Notes: generated by a model from the letters alone, not told the origin. Shown: positions 26,606 to 36,963, counted from the first letter of the stretch. The stretch: DNA of 64,000 nt from Parasedimentitalea maritima (GCF_005771405.1 NZ_VAUA01000004.1:248001-312000), one strand, 5' to 3'. A program made the numbers and translations.

Positions 26606-28153
26606 TTAGGTCAGGATTGCGTGACTTTCGACTGGTTGCGAAACATTGTGAAGGTTTACCGCGCCCAGATGTTTAGACTTCACCGCGTCATTCACAATGT
26701 CGCCACTGACCACAATTGGATGCCCAAGAGCCTTACCATAGTCGCCCAGCCGAGCCGCGATATTGGCGGCCTGCCCGATGACGGTGAAATCCAGCCGCTC
26801 TTGCGAGCCGACGTTGCCATAGGTGACACCGCCATAGGCAATACCAATGGCACATTCGCAGTGATGACCGCCTTCTTCCTTGGCAATTTCTTTGAGCTTG
26901 GCAACGATAGCTTGCGCAGAATTGAGAGCCTGCTTTCGCGCTTCAACCGGAGTATCTCCGGCCGGGAACACCGCCAGCACCGCGTCGCCGATGAACTTGA
27001 GCACTTCGCCGCCGTGGTCATGGATGATGGTCGATGTGGTTTCAAAAAACTGGTTCAGCAGTTTGATATAGGCCACGCGCCCCAGCTCTTCTTCCAGCCG
27101 GGTTGATCCGCGCAGGTCACAGAACATGATGGCGGCGTCGATGTCATCACCGTCGCCGCGATGGATTTCGCCGCCGAGCACCCGCGCGCCAGAGCGTTTG
27201 CCGACATAGGTTTCCAACAATGACTGCGCATTCTCGCGCTGCATGAAAACTTCGTAGTAGCGGCTAATCACCGCTGAACATTCGAAAATCAGGCCGAGGT
27301 TCGCTGTTGAAAACCCGGTGGGATGATCGCTGGTCAGCGTCATCACGTTGATCCGTCCATCGGAAAACCGTAGCGGCATGGCCACATAGTCGGTAGCACC
27401 TTCCTTGCGAAGATCCTCTAGGATGGGGAAGGCATCAGTTGGGTGGTCGCCCCCAATCCTGTGTCGTACCCCGCCCATGCCGTTGGAAACATGCCGTAGC
27501 GGACTTTTCTGATAGGATGGGTGGTCGTGAATTTCATAAGACGGTGCGTAGGTGTTGACCTCGCCGCTGTCCTTTTTCCATACAAAATTCTTACCCGCGA
27601 TCATGGGGTGCAACGACCAGACCATTACTGCCATTCGGGAGAGGAAGACGCCCTGTTCTCGCAGTTTGACGGCCAGCGCTGCGGTGAACTCTTCCGGTGT
27701 TGGAAGATAAGCAGCCTCGCGCAACAGCCAATCAATTACTGGTCCTGAAATATTACCATCGTTGCGCTCCAGGAATTCATTGTCCCCCAGATCCAAGTCA
27801 GTAAAGGCATTGGGCATGAAACCAATATGGCCCTTAATTCCAGCGGCTTCGGGTAGGGCACTATCATAAGCCCAGGTGGCGTTCTTGATGCAGGTGTCCG
27901 GCAACAACAGGTCGCGGTAAATGGCTGTACCCTTGAACGGACAGAAGGTTTGCAACTCAGTGCGTTTGGACAAATCGGCGCTGACATCTTCAGGTGGGAA
28001 GTATATTGTCGGCTTCAGGCGGGTTTCATACATCACCTTGGCGCGATCACTGCGCGCAAGTAACATCCCGTTGTGGCGCAGAGTTACTGTCCCAGTAAGC
28101 GCCTCGATCAGGATCCCGTAGCCATCATGTTCCGGCTTTACATGCACATTCAT
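26606..28153 (-). CDS. Class III nucleotide cyclase with N-terminal DUF427 domain
   Basis: 515 residues from ATG 28153, which has GGAAGG upstream. Residues about 20-112 form a DUF427 (NTP_transf_9, PF04248) domain: RSDRAKVMYE, YFPPEDV, CPFKGTAIY, NATWAYD. Residues about 150-305 are a GAF-like sensor region typical of rhizobial cyclases. The cyclase domain starts near 338 with metal ligands Asp346 (FCDLRGST) and Asp390 (FIGDAVLAVF) and ends with the VIGQAANIAARL Asn/Arg motif. All key cyclase residues are present, so cAMP or cGMP synthesis is likely. No membrane segment. The fusion of DUF427 to a cyclase is unusual. A longer frame to 28180 is possible. Confidence 0.85.
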   Translation of the reverse strand: MNVHVKPEHDGYGILIEALTGTVTLRHNGMLLARSDRAKVMYETRLKPTIYFPPEDVSADLSKRTELQTFCPFKGTAIYRDLLLPDTCIKNATWAYDSALPEAAGIKGHIGFMPNAFTDLDLGDNEFLERNDGNISGPVIDWLLREAAYLPTPEEFTAALAVKLREQGVFLSRMAVMVWSLHPMIAGKNFVWKKDSGEVNTYAPSYEIHDHPSYQKSPLRHVSNGMGGVRHRIGGDHPTDAFPILEDLRKEGATDYVAMPLRFSDGRINVMTLTSDHPTGFSTANLGLIFECSAVISRYYEVFMQRENAQSLLETYVGKRSGARVLGGEIHRGDGDDIDAAIMFCDLRGSTRLEEELGRVAYIKLLNQFFETTSTIIHDHGGEVLKFIGDAVLAVFPAGDTPVEARKQALNSAQAIVAKLKEIAKEEGGHHCECAIGIAYGGVTYGNVGSQERLDFTVIGQAANIAARLGDYGKALGHPIVVSGDIVNDAVKSKHLGAVNLHNVSQPVESHAILT

Positions 28154-28341
28154 TGGCCGGGTCCTTCCGTGTTCGGTCATCAGCTTGTCTGGATTGGCCT
28201 ATATGTGGGGTGCAGTACAGCGATTTCCAGAGCCAGCACCCGATATTGAAGCCACGTGAACATTAGTGTCTCTGGCAGCGTTTCTTTCTGCAAGATACCC
28301 TCATTTGCTACGCTTTGATATTCAACCCTGATGACAGTTTC

Positions 28342-29043
28342 TTACATCATTCGGATCACGTCTTTGCTGATAGCCAGCACATAACCGCGTTTGGCGATGT
28401 TTTTGACCAATAGTTCGCTGATCATTTGGTTGCCCAATGTGTCACGTAAGCGCTTGATGCGGGTGGCGCCTGCAGCCTCTTCGCAATCGGTCGCGTCGCG
28501 ACCTGAAATGACCCCCTCAATTTCCGCGCCTGACATTACGTCGCCATCCAACCGCGCTTCGGCCAGGACTGATAGAGTTTCCATCGCCGCTGGCGTCAGG
28601 CGAAACCCCATATTGTTCAGGTAAACCGTGTTTTCTTCGCGGCTGATCAGCAGCTCAGTCACCTGAATACCGGATCGTTCAATTTGTGCCATGCGTCGGT
28701 TCAGCATCATTAACATGGCCAGCACGACCAAAGCAGCAACCATCATTGCGGTGGCAAAGACCAGCAGGACAAAAATCACCATACGATAGCTGCTGAGTGT
28801 ATCCGCAAATGAGGTTCCGGATTGGGCCAGGATTTCGAGCAGTTTGATTTCAGCCTGGGTGGTCAGATCGTTTTCAATAAACAATTGTTCAACCCGCGCG
28901 TTGAACGCATTGGCATCAGGCAGAGTCAATAACAACAGAGTGCCAGCCACTACCAGTAGACCAACAATTGCAATAATGCCCAATGTGATTACCCGGCTGC
29001 CGGCGCTGCGGGCCTCAGAAACGGAGGTAGTAGGATCCGGCAT
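28342..29043 (-). CDS. Membrane-anchored winged-helix (ToxR/CadC-like) protein
   Basis: 233 residues from ATG 29043 (AAGGAGA upstream). Two membrane segments, about 17-40 and 85-115, flank a roughly 45-residue loop; then a cytoplasmic part with an OmpR-type winged helix from about 135 to the end (FRLTPAAMETLSVLAEARLDG, TRIKRLRDTLG, IAKRGYVLAI). ToxR and CadC have the DNA-binding domain at the N-terminus; here it is at the C-terminus behind a membrane hairpin. Its start lies inside the end of the upstream secreted-protein gene (29 bases of overlap), so they are co-expressed. Confidence 0.8.
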   Translation of the reverse strand: MPDPTTSVSEARSAGSRVITLGIIAIVGLLVVAGTLLLLTLPDANAFNARVEQLFIENDLTTQAEIKLLEILAQSGTSFADTLSSYRMVIFVLLVFATAMMVAALVVLAMLMMLNRRMAQIERSGIQVTELLISREENTVYLNNMGFRLTPAAMETLSVLAEARLDGDVMSGAEIEGVISGRDATDCEEAAGATRIKRLRDTLGNQMISELLVKNIAKRGYVLAISKDVIRMM

Positions 29044-29308
29044 CTGCTCTCCTTTGCTGCAATCCCTCAGGTCCGAAAACGGACAGAACATTTAGTAAGG
29101 TCCAGCCTTGTGATCCAATGCGGCCACCAATCTCGGCCTTAGCGGCACCTTTTTGGCAAGCGCCAGATAGTTGAATTACACCATAGTGTAGTCGCAAGGG
29201 ACTGTCCTGTTTTGCCTTGTAATCGGCATAGCATTCCGCTGCTTGTGCGGGCGCCGCCAGCGCCAGTAAAGCAGCAATCAGAGCGGGTTTGAGAGCCAGA
29301 TGTTTCAT
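29015..29308 (-). CDS. Small secreted protein, unknown function
   Basis: 97 residues from ATG 29308. Signal peptide residues 1-23 (LIAALLALAAPAQA, cut before AECYADY). The mature 74 residues carry two cysteines (CYADY and GACQKG) that could form a disulfide, and a conserved-looking end RIGSQGWTLLNVLSVFG. No family recognised. It overlaps and precedes the membrane winged-helix gene, so it may be a periplasmic partner or target of that regulator. The frame upstream to 29353 adds residues before a good signal peptide and was not used. Confidence 0.7.
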   Translation of the reverse strand: MKHLALKPALIAALLALAAPAQAAECYADYKAKQDSPLRLHYGVIQLSGACQKGAAKAEIGGRIGSQGWTLLNVLSVFGPEGLQQRRADAGSYYLRF

Positions 29309-29476
29309 AAGGCACATCCTGCGCAAAGCTTGGGTGATATTCAATAACCACAAGCATTTGAAGGCGTAGATATTCGATAACAGTGGAGTGTTATTGCCTG
29401 TCTGGACGGGGTTGGACCAGTTTGAGGCATACCGGCCAAGTGCCGACTACCGCACCCAGAATGGAAAGGTCACACC

Positions 29477-29950
29477 ATGCAACCCGCCAAACACGTCAAC
29501 CTGCATCGTAAGTTCATTGCCTTTGTTCTTGCCACCTCGATTGCAATCACCGGGTTCTCTGCCGCACCAGCTCGCGCAGACGAAAATGTCGCCAAAATTC
29601 TTACTGGCCTGGCCGTGTTGGGGATTATAGGCGTTGCGATCAACAAGGACCGCAAACGCAACAGAACAGTAACCCGGACAATTGTTGATCCGGAGCCGGT
29701 TCACCCAAAACCTCGACCCTTACCGCCGCAGGTGTCGCGTTACGACCTGCCAGCTCATTGCCTGCGGTTTTTCCCTGCCTACAAAGATGGCCGTAACTTG
29801 ATGGGTCAAAAATGTCTGCGCAAGAACTACCACCATGCAAAGGCGCTGCCTCAGCAATGTAGAGTTACATTCTGGAACGGCCGCCGTCATAAGAACGCTT
29901 TCAAACCTCGCTGTTTGCGCCGCAATGGATATCGCATCGTTCGTCGCTGA
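29477..29950 (+). CDS. Secreted basic cysteine-containing protein, unknown
   Basis: 157 residues. Signal peptide to about residue 34 (AITGFSAAPARA), then a short hydrophobic stretch ILTGLAVLGIIGVAINKD, a proline-rich linker (PKPRPLPPQ) and a basic C-terminal part with four cysteines in a repeated C-L-R or C-R-V setting (HCLRFF, KCLRKN, QCRVTF, RCLRRN), consistent with two disulfides. Similar short proteins occur in Rhodobacterales but I cannot name a function. A terminator follows at 29983. Confidence 0.7.
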   Translation: MQPAKHVNLHRKFIAFVLATSIAITGFSAAPARADENVAKILTGLAVLGIIGVAINKDRKRNRTVTRTIVDPEPVHPKPRPLPPQVSRYDLPAHCLRFFPAYKDGRNLMGQKCLRKNYHHAKALPQQCRVTFWNGRRHKNAFKPRCLRRNGYRIVRR

Positions 29951-29982
29951 AAATCCCAGCAACAAAAATTGAGCAGTCGGAG

Positions 29983-30006
29983 GAGGGGGCATCTTGCCCT
30001 CTTTTC
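29983..30006 (+). terminator. Rho-independent terminator after the basic secreted protein
   Basis: GAGGGGGCA and TGCCCTC arms with one bulged G and a 3-base loop, followed by TTTTCTG. Confidence 0.7.
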
Positions 30007-30058
30007 TGTATGAAAATTAGCTCTTGAAAGGATGCAGGAAATTGGGTCTGACGGGAGT

Positions 30059-30676
30059 ATGGAACAGCCAGATTATAGTTTTGAAAGTGCCGCGCTTCAG
30101 CGCGGGCATGTGCGAATTGCCGGAGTTGACGAGGTGGGGCGCGGGCCGCTTGCGGGGCCAGTCACTGCTGCGGCGGTGATCCTCGATCCAGACAACATCC
30201 CCACAGGCTTGAACGATTCTAAGAAGCTGAGTGCAAAAAAACGAGACGCGGTAGAACAGGAGATATTTGATGCTGCTGAAGTGGCGATTGCTCACGCCTC
30301 AGTGGAGGAGATCGACGAGATCAACATCCTGCGTGCGTCACATTTGGCGATGGAACGTGCGGTGGCGATGCTAGACCCTGCGCCTGATTACCTGCTGATC
30401 GATGGCAATCTGATCCCCAGAGGACTGACAATTCCATGTGAAGCGGTGATCAAGGGCGACGGAAAATCGGTATCAATTGCAGCCGCATCAATCGTGGCAA
30501 AGCAGTGCCGGGATCGGTTGATGGTGGATTTGGCGCAACAGTATCCGGGATATGGGTGGGAAAAGAACGCCGGTTACCCCTCAAAACAACACAGAGAAGC
30601 CTTGGTCGATCTGGGGGTGACACAACATCATAGGCGTTCGTTCAAGCCGATACACAAGATGTTGTATCAAGATTGA
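30059..30676 (+). CDS. rnhB: Ribonuclease HII
   Basis: 205 residues from ATG 30059; ATG 30032 in the same frame is possible, and neither has a well-spaced ribosome site. Catalytic acidic residues sit in AGVDEVGRGPLAGPV (Asp24, Glu25), LIDGNLIP and an AKQCRDRLM segment; the C-terminus has the family's YPSKQHREAL and HRRSFKP motifs. It cleaves RNA in DNA-RNA hybrids, including single ribonucleotides in DNA. It precedes ccrM, a pairing common in alphaproteobacteria. Confidence 0.93.
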   Translation: MEQPDYSFESAALQRGHVRIAGVDEVGRGPLAGPVTAAAVILDPDNIPTGLNDSKKLSAKKRDAVEQEIFDAAEVAIAHASVEEIDEINILRASHLAMERAVAMLDPAPDYLLIDGNLIPRGLTIPCEAVIKGDGKSVSIAAASIVAKQCRDRLMVDLAQQYPGYGWEKNAGYPSKQHREALVDLGVTQHHRRSFKPIHKMLYQD

Positions 30677-30703
30677 ACCGCAGGTATTTGTTTTAAAAAA
30701 GAA

Positions 30704-31887
<1,184 letters not shown>

Positions 31888-31957
31888 CCTCACAAAATAC
31901 CAAAAAATACTGGAACACCGCCGGTGCTCGCGACTTGTCGCGTGGCACCACACCTTA

Positions 31958-31982
31958 CCCCGCCTATCAGGCGGGGTCTTTT
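31958..31982 (+). terminator. Rho-independent terminator after ccrM
   Basis: CCCCGCC-TATCA-GGCGGGG followed by TCTTTT. Confidence 0.85.
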
Positions 31983-32057
31983 GATTCTAATTGTTGGATC
32001 TTGGGGTTCAATTTGATCTATGGATACTTATCTTGGCGTCGTCCCAGAGGAATAGAT

Positions 32058-33443
32058 ATGACCGATACTACCTTTGCAACGCAGGCAATTGAACGACCTG
32101 AGCGACATGTTGATCTCGCTGACACAGTTGCCGACAACGCCTATGCCGAGGCTGCACTGGAGGCGCACAAGCAGCGAGGGTTGGAGTGGGCCGTCCGAGC
32201 AAGATGGATTGCGATGCCGATTATTGGCATCATGTTGGTTTTCATTAATCCAGCCTGGGACGTAGTATATTATCATGGAATATTGGTGCTGCTGTGCGCC
32301 AATGGCTGGATGATGGGCCGCATGGGGAAGGTGGGCCGATCAAAGGCTGAGTTGTTCCTGATCTTTCTGGATCTGCTGCTTATGACGGTCACGATGGTGG
32401 TGCCTAATCCGTTTGCTCCGCAAGATTTTCCGATCGCGATGCAGTATCGGTTCGACAATTTCATTTATTTTTATGTGATTTTGGCGGCTGGGACACTGGC
32501 TTATTCTTGGCGCACGGTGATTGCTATCGGCTTTTGGAGCGCCGGGATGTGGACCACCGCTTTGATAATTGCCTGGTGGTTTTCGTCAGTTGATACGGCT
32601 TTGCAACAGGCGGCAGTCGAGCTCTTTGGTGACAACGATTTGCTTGCGAGATTTATGGATCCAACCAGCTTTATGTTCCACCTCAGGATACAGGAAGTGG
32701 TTGTTTTTGTTATCGTTGCGGTGACTCTTGGGTTTTCTGTACGCCGGTTCAACGCGCTGCTGATGAACAACGCCAGCCTATCGCGCGAACGAGCAAATCT
32801 TTCCCGGTATTTCTCGCCCAATGTAGTGGACCAGCTTTCGCAGAATGACGACCCGTTGAAGCAGGTGCGGAAGCAGGATGTGGCGGTTCTATTTATCGAT
32901 ATCGTTGGGTTTACCCGTATGGCGGCTAAACTCGATGCCTTAGAGGTAATTGAACTGTTGCGCGGGTTTCATGGACGGATGGAGCGAGAGGTGTTCCGTC
33001 ATCATGGCACTTTGGACAAATATCTTGGTGATGGCCTGATGGCTACGTTTGGAACACCAATGGCAGGTCCGCAGGATGCTACCAATGCATTGGCCTGTGC
33101 CAGAGATATGATGGAGGTTCTGGAACAGTGGAACCTGGAGCGCCGCCGAAAGGGGGACAAAGAAATTCATGTAGGTATCGGTATTCATTACGGTGAAACG
33201 GTTCTGGGCGACATCGGTGCCAACCGGTTGGAATACGCGGTGATTGGTACTGCTGTGAATGTGGCTGCAAGGCTGGAAGAGATGACCCGTGCGCTAAATG
33301 CGAATATAGTGATCAGCGAGCAGCTCCGCTTTCAGGTCGAGGCTGAAGAGGTTGAGGTTAGCCTGTTTGATGATTTGGTGAAGCACTCCGATCAAGAGGT
33401 CAGAGGGTTGGATCAGACCATGACGCTCTGGACGCTAAGTTGA
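32058..33443 (+). CDS. Membrane adenylate/guanylate cyclase, class III
   Basis: 461 residues from ATG 32058 (AGAGG upstream); the frame open from 31935 lies in the terminator region. N-terminal membrane sensor part with about six hydrophobic segments between residues 50 and 255, then a linker with SRYFSPNVVDQLSQ typical of such cyclases, and the catalytic domain from about 285: VLFIDIVGFTRMA (metal Asp), KYLGDGLMATFGTP (second Asp), VIGTAVNVAARLEE (transition-state Asn and Arg). It likely makes cAMP in response to a membrane cue. A short CGCCTT/AAGGCG hairpin follows at 33473. Confidence 0.9.
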   Translation: MTDTTFATQAIERPERHVDLADTVADNAYAEAALEAHKQRGLEWAVRARWIAMPIIGIMLVFINPAWDVVYYHGILVLLCANGWMMGRMGKVGRSKAELFLIFLDLLLMTVTMVVPNPFAPQDFPIAMQYRFDNFIYFYVILAAGTLAYSWRTVIAIGFWSAGMWTTALIIAWWFSSVDTALQQAAVELFGDNDLLARFMDPTSFMFHLRIQEVVVFVIVAVTLGFSVRRFNALLMNNASLSRERANLSRYFSPNVVDQLSQNDDPLKQVRKQDVAVLFIDIVGFTRMAAKLDALEVIELLRGFHGRMEREVFRHHGTLDKYLGDGLMATFGTPMAGPQDATNALACARDMMEVLEQWNLERRRKGDKEIHVGIGIHYGETVLGDIGANRLEYAVIGTAVNVAARLEEMTRALNANIVISEQLRFQVEAEEVEVSLFDDLVKHSDQEVRGLDQTMTLWTLS

Positions 33444-34105
33444 AATTGGCCTCCTTTTGGATGTAATCTTTTCGCCTTTAAGGCGGCTTTGATTTTTCTG
33501 TAATTTTAATAGTCAATTGAACTAAGGGTTTGTGCGTAAATCGCACCTTGAGGACGCTTATGGTAACCAAATTGAAACGCTAGGTTGTAAGAATTGTGTT
33601 GTTAACCAGTGAAGGGCGCAAGCAAGTCAATTGGTGTTCAGGGTCACGTTAAGCGCCTGTTTTGGCCCGGTGAATAAAGACCACTTTCTAAGCGGAAGTG
33701 GGTAAAAATGTTACCTAAGTTTGGATGGACTTCGATTGGGTGGCAGTAGAAGACACAGGCAAAGAAAGGCCGGATTACCGCTTTGACGTTTGGTACCGTC
33801 AAGAAAGGTTGTCCAGAATATGGCCACCGCCAACCCGGTTTCTGTATCCTCCTTACGGGAACCGGGATGGCGGGCTTTATTTCCCCCGAGATTCAAAGAA
33901 TCCCTCAACATGCCCCATTCTGTGTGTGCGACATGGCAGGATCGCTTTTAGTAAGCTGTTGTCAAATACGGCCTAGGATTGCAAAGCCAAGGGCTCAGGC
34001 CCAGCGCTTGGTGAGCAGCAGAGGCTGCAAATTTAAAATGACTGCGAGTGCCGGAAGTGTGGGCTGTGTACAAGCAAATAGGATTTAGATTGATGTGTTC
34101 GGGAT
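33444..34105. other. About 660 bp without a convincing gene
   Basis: Contains the hairpin at 33473-33485 with a short T-run after it, probably ending the cyclase transcript, and short overlapping frames in several phases (largest 33783-34088, 101 codons) with no recognisable family or ribosome site. No tRNA-like cloverleaf was seen. It could be a remnant of a lost gene or a non-coding RNA locus. Confidence 0.4.
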
Positions 34106-35239
34106 CTATTTTGGCATCGGGTTGCTTGACTTGTTGTAAGAGGCCCAATTTGTGATTTCAGGATAGTATTTTTGGCGCCAACCGCGCACTCGTGGGTTCA
34201 TGACACGGCGCCACAACGGTGGGATCATCGCTGCCACAGTCATTACAGGATATCCATAAGGCAGTTGAGGTGCGTCTCCTTCGGCATGGTGCTGCAACAA
34301 GGGAAAGCGGCGGTTAGGTTTGTAATGGTGATCTGAATGCCGTTGCAGGTTGATGAGCAACCAGTTCGACGCCTTTTGAGACGCGTTCCATGAATGGCGC
34401 GGTTGCACATGTTCGTACTTGCCGTCACCCAGATATTTACGGGTCAATCCATAATGTTCGACATAATTCACCAGCTCTAATTGCCAGATGGCCACTCCGG
34501 CTTGCACCAGAAACAGGACTAGCCCGCCCCAACCGCCTAACAACATCGCCAGTAGGAGCATCACGGCCTGAAGCCCCCAATAGCGAAAAAATGGGTTAGA
34601 CAGATCGCTCCATGGTAGGTCTTTTCGGGCCAACATTTCCTGCTCGGCACGAAAAGATGAGTGCCAGCTTTGCTTTAGTACCCTTGGGTAAAACAGGTGA
34701 AAGCCTTCATTATAACGCGCAGTTACCGGATCACGAGGTGTGCCGACAAACCGATGATGCACCAGCAGGTGCTCAGAGCGGAAATGTGAGTAGAGCACCA
34801 TCGACAGCAGAATGTCCGCCAACCAGCGCTCGACCCTGTTTTTTTGGTGCATCAACTCGTGGCTGTAGTTAATGCCGACAGTGCCGGTGAGGACGCCCAT
34901 TCCAAAAAACGCACCGAATTTTTCCAATCCTGTCAAATGGCTGGCGCGGGTGACGTACCAGATCAACCCGTAGAGGGTCACAAATTGCAAAGGCACCCAA
35001 GCTGAAGTCAGGGCGGTGTACCAAATCAGGTCATCTTCATCAGTTAGTGGATCGGCATTGTCTAGGTTTAGGCCAAAAACGCCATCCAGAACGGCGAACA
35101 GATACCAGGTCACCAGTGGGGCCAAAAACACGGTCCAACCGCCATAAACCGCTCCGATCCAGACGAGGGGGAGCAGCGCAAATGACATCCAGAACGGCAG
35201 CGCGCTTTGCCAGCGGGCAAGGGTGTTCGAGGTAGTCAT
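34106..35239 (-). CDS. alkB: Alkane 1-monooxygenase (AlkB family)
   Basis: 377 residues, integral-membrane non-haem diiron hydroxylase that converts n-alkanes to 1-alkanols. Histidine boxes are visible: NYSHELMHQKN, LLVHHRFVGTPRDP, the internal ELVNYVEHYGL and LQRHSDHHYKPNR. About six membrane segments. It needs rubredoxin and its reductase, not encoded here. It overlaps the end of mutY by 4 bases (ATGA), an odd pairing of a repair gene with an alkane hydroxylase. Fatty-acid or other hydrocarbon substrates within the family are possible. Confidence 0.92.
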   Translation of the reverse strand: MTTSNTLARWQSALPFWMSFALLPLVWIGAVYGGWTVFLAPLVTWYLFAVLDGVFGLNLDNADPLTDEDDLIWYTALTSAWVPLQFVTLYGLIWYVTRASHLTGLEKFGAFFGMGVLTGTVGINYSHELMHQKNRVERWLADILLSMVLYSHFRSEHLLVHHRFVGTPRDPVTARYNEGFHLFYPRVLKQSWHSSFRAEQEMLARKDLPWSDLSNPFFRYWGLQAVMLLLAMLLGGWGGLVLFLVQAGVAIWQLELVNYVEHYGLTRKYLGDGKYEHVQPRHSWNASQKASNWLLINLQRHSDHHYKPNRRFPLLQHHAEGDAPQLPYGYPVMTVAAMIPPLWRRVMNPRVRGWRQKYYPEITNWASYNKSSNPMPK

Positions 35240-36354
35240 CGGGCAACTCCGGGTGTGTCAGTGTGGGATCGGGAGATCCTACGCTGGATTGATGAGCTAT
35301 GCCACAGATCAAAGGCCTTGCGCATGACTGTGGGCAGATCCGAGGGACGAAAGTCATCGGCGGCAACGCGAAGATGCCTTTCGGTTGGAGGGTATTGTGT
35401 CGGTAGTTCCGTTACCAGGACCTGCAATATCAGGTGGAAATGGGTGAATGTGTGGCGCACTTCACCCCCAAGGTCCCGCCAGTCCGATGCAAACGGAGGG
35501 TTCGGCGCGGGGTCTTCGGACCACTCAGATCCGGGCCAGCCAAGCATACCGCCCAATAGTCCCTTGTCCGGACGCCTCTCTAACAGCCAGTCGCCGTTAC
35601 TTGCTCGGGCCAGATAGACATGACCCCGCCGGGTGGGTTTTGGTTTTTTCGGGGTCTTTTGGGGCAGCGACTGCGCGGTGCCTGCAGTGCGGGCCAGACA
35701 TGGGTCGCGCCACGGGCAAATACCACAAGCCGGAGATTTCGGAGAGCAAATGGTTGCGCCCAGATCCATTACCGCCTGCGCATAATCGCCGGGGCGGCGG
35801 TTCGGGGTCAATGCCGCGGCCAGTATCTTTAACTGAGGTTTGGACCCCGGCAACGGTGCATCAATGTTGTACAGCCGGGCCATGACACGTTCGACGTTCC
35901 CATCCAGAACAGTCTCCGGTAGGTCATAGGCGATCGAGGATATCGCGGCGGCGGTGTAGGGGCCGATGCCCGGCAGCTTCAGCAAGCTATCATGGGTCGT
36001 TGGAAATACACCGGCGTATTCATCTGTAACCACACGAGCGCATTTCAACAGGTTTCGGGCGCGAGCATAGTAGCCCAACCCGGCCCATTCCCCCATCACG
36101 TCGCCATCTTCTGCTGCGGCTAACTTTTGCACGGTTGGCCAGCGTTGAGTGAAACGGTGAAAGTAGTCTTTTACCGCAGCCACAGTGGTTTGCTGCAACA
36201 TGACCTCAGACAGCCAGATTCGGTAAGGGTCGGGCTGTATTCCCAGGGCACGATCTTTCGGACTGATCCGCCAGGGTAGGGCACGGGCATGGTTGTCGTA
36301 CCAAGTGAGAATCTGATCACTCAGCTCCAATGGATCATCCTTTAGGTCACGCAT
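35236..36354 (-). CDS. mutY: A/G-specific adenine DNA glycosylase
   Basis: 372 residues. HhH-GPD glycosylase removing adenine opposite 8-oxoguanine: LPWR and WLSEVMLQQT with catalytic Glu, LPGIGPYTAAAI hairpin, catalytic Asp in VLDGNVERV, and the 4Fe-4S loop C-x6-C-x2-C-x5-C in CSPKSPACGICPWRDPC. The C-terminal NUDIX-like domain (about 235-370) contacts 8-oxoG. Divergent from the DUF721 gene with 78 bases between. Confidence 0.95.
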   Translation of the reverse strand: MRDLKDDPLELSDQILTWYDNHARALPWRISPKDRALGIQPDPYRIWLSEVMLQQTTVAAVKDYFHRFTQRWPTVQKLAAAEDGDVMGEWAGLGYYARARNLLKCARVVTDEYAGVFPTTHDSLLKLPGIGPYTAAAISSIAYDLPETVLDGNVERVMARLYNIDAPLPGSKPQLKILAAALTPNRRPGDYAQAVMDLGATICSPKSPACGICPWRDPCLARTAGTAQSLPQKTPKKPKPTRRGHVYLARASNGDWLLERRPDKGLLGGMLGWPGSEWSEDPAPNPPFASDWRDLGGEVRHTFTHFHLILQVLVTELPTQYPPTERHLRVAADDFRPSDLPTVMRKAFDLWHSSSIQRRISRSHTDTPGVAR

Positions 36355-36432
36355 TCTTTACCCCTTGTGGTGCGGTTTCACTGGTTCCCGCTTCTGCGGT
36401 CTTTACAATAGGCCCAACAGTCACGCAAAACC

Positions 36433-36963
36433 ATGGTCATGGCATTTAGACGGTCTTCAACGCGCGGTTTCAAACGCACCGCATCGCTGCTCAACGAGCA
36501 GATCCGCAAAGCTGGCGAAAGCCGCGGTTTTGCGGTGTCGCGTCTGTTGACCCATTGGGCAGATATTGCCGGCGAGGACATAGCCTCCATCGCCCGCCCG
36601 GTAAATGTCGGCTATGGGCGCGGCGGTTTTGGCGCCACCCTGACGGTGCTGACCACTGGGGCTCAGGCCCCCATGCTGGAGATGCAAAAAGAGCGGCTGC
36701 GTGAAAAAGTGAACTCAGTCTATGGTTATAACGCCATTTCCAAAGTGCGGATTACCCAAACAGCGCCCACCGGCTTTGCGGATGGTCAGGCGCAGTTTCA
36801 GTATGCACCCAAGGTGCAAGATAAACCCAAACCCGATTCGCAAGATGTGGCTGAGGCTGCCAAGGTAGCGACTGGGGTTGATAATGACGATTTGCGCCAA
36901 GCTCTAGAACGGCTTGGACGGAATGTGTTGAGCAAACAAAAAACTCATGGAAAGGGGACTTAA
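36433..36963 (+). CDS. DUF721 (DciA-like) protein
   Basis: 176 residues; ATG 36439 two codons in is equally possible. The first 110 residues show the DUF721 pattern (SLLNEQIRKAGESRGFAVSRLLTHWADIAGEDIASIARPV). DciA proteins interact with and help load the replicative helicase in bacteria lacking DnaC; many DUF721 members are only distantly related, so this role is tentative. The C-terminus (about 120-176) is low in recognisable structure. Its TAA overlaps the next ATG by one base, so coupled to the DsbA-like gene. Confidence 0.78.
   Translation: MVMAFRRSSTRGFKRTASLLNEQIRKAGESRGFAVSRLLTHWADIAGEDIASIARPVNVGYGRGGFGATLTVLTTGAQAPMLEMQKERLREKVNSVYGYNAISKVRITQTAPTGFADGQAQFQYAPKVQDKPKPDSQDVAEAAKVATGVDNDDLRQALERLGRNVLSKQKTHGKGT

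Noticed and set aside
33783-34088. 101-codon frame in the gene-free stretch
   Set aside because: No recognisable family, no ribosome site, overlapping frames of similar length in other phases.
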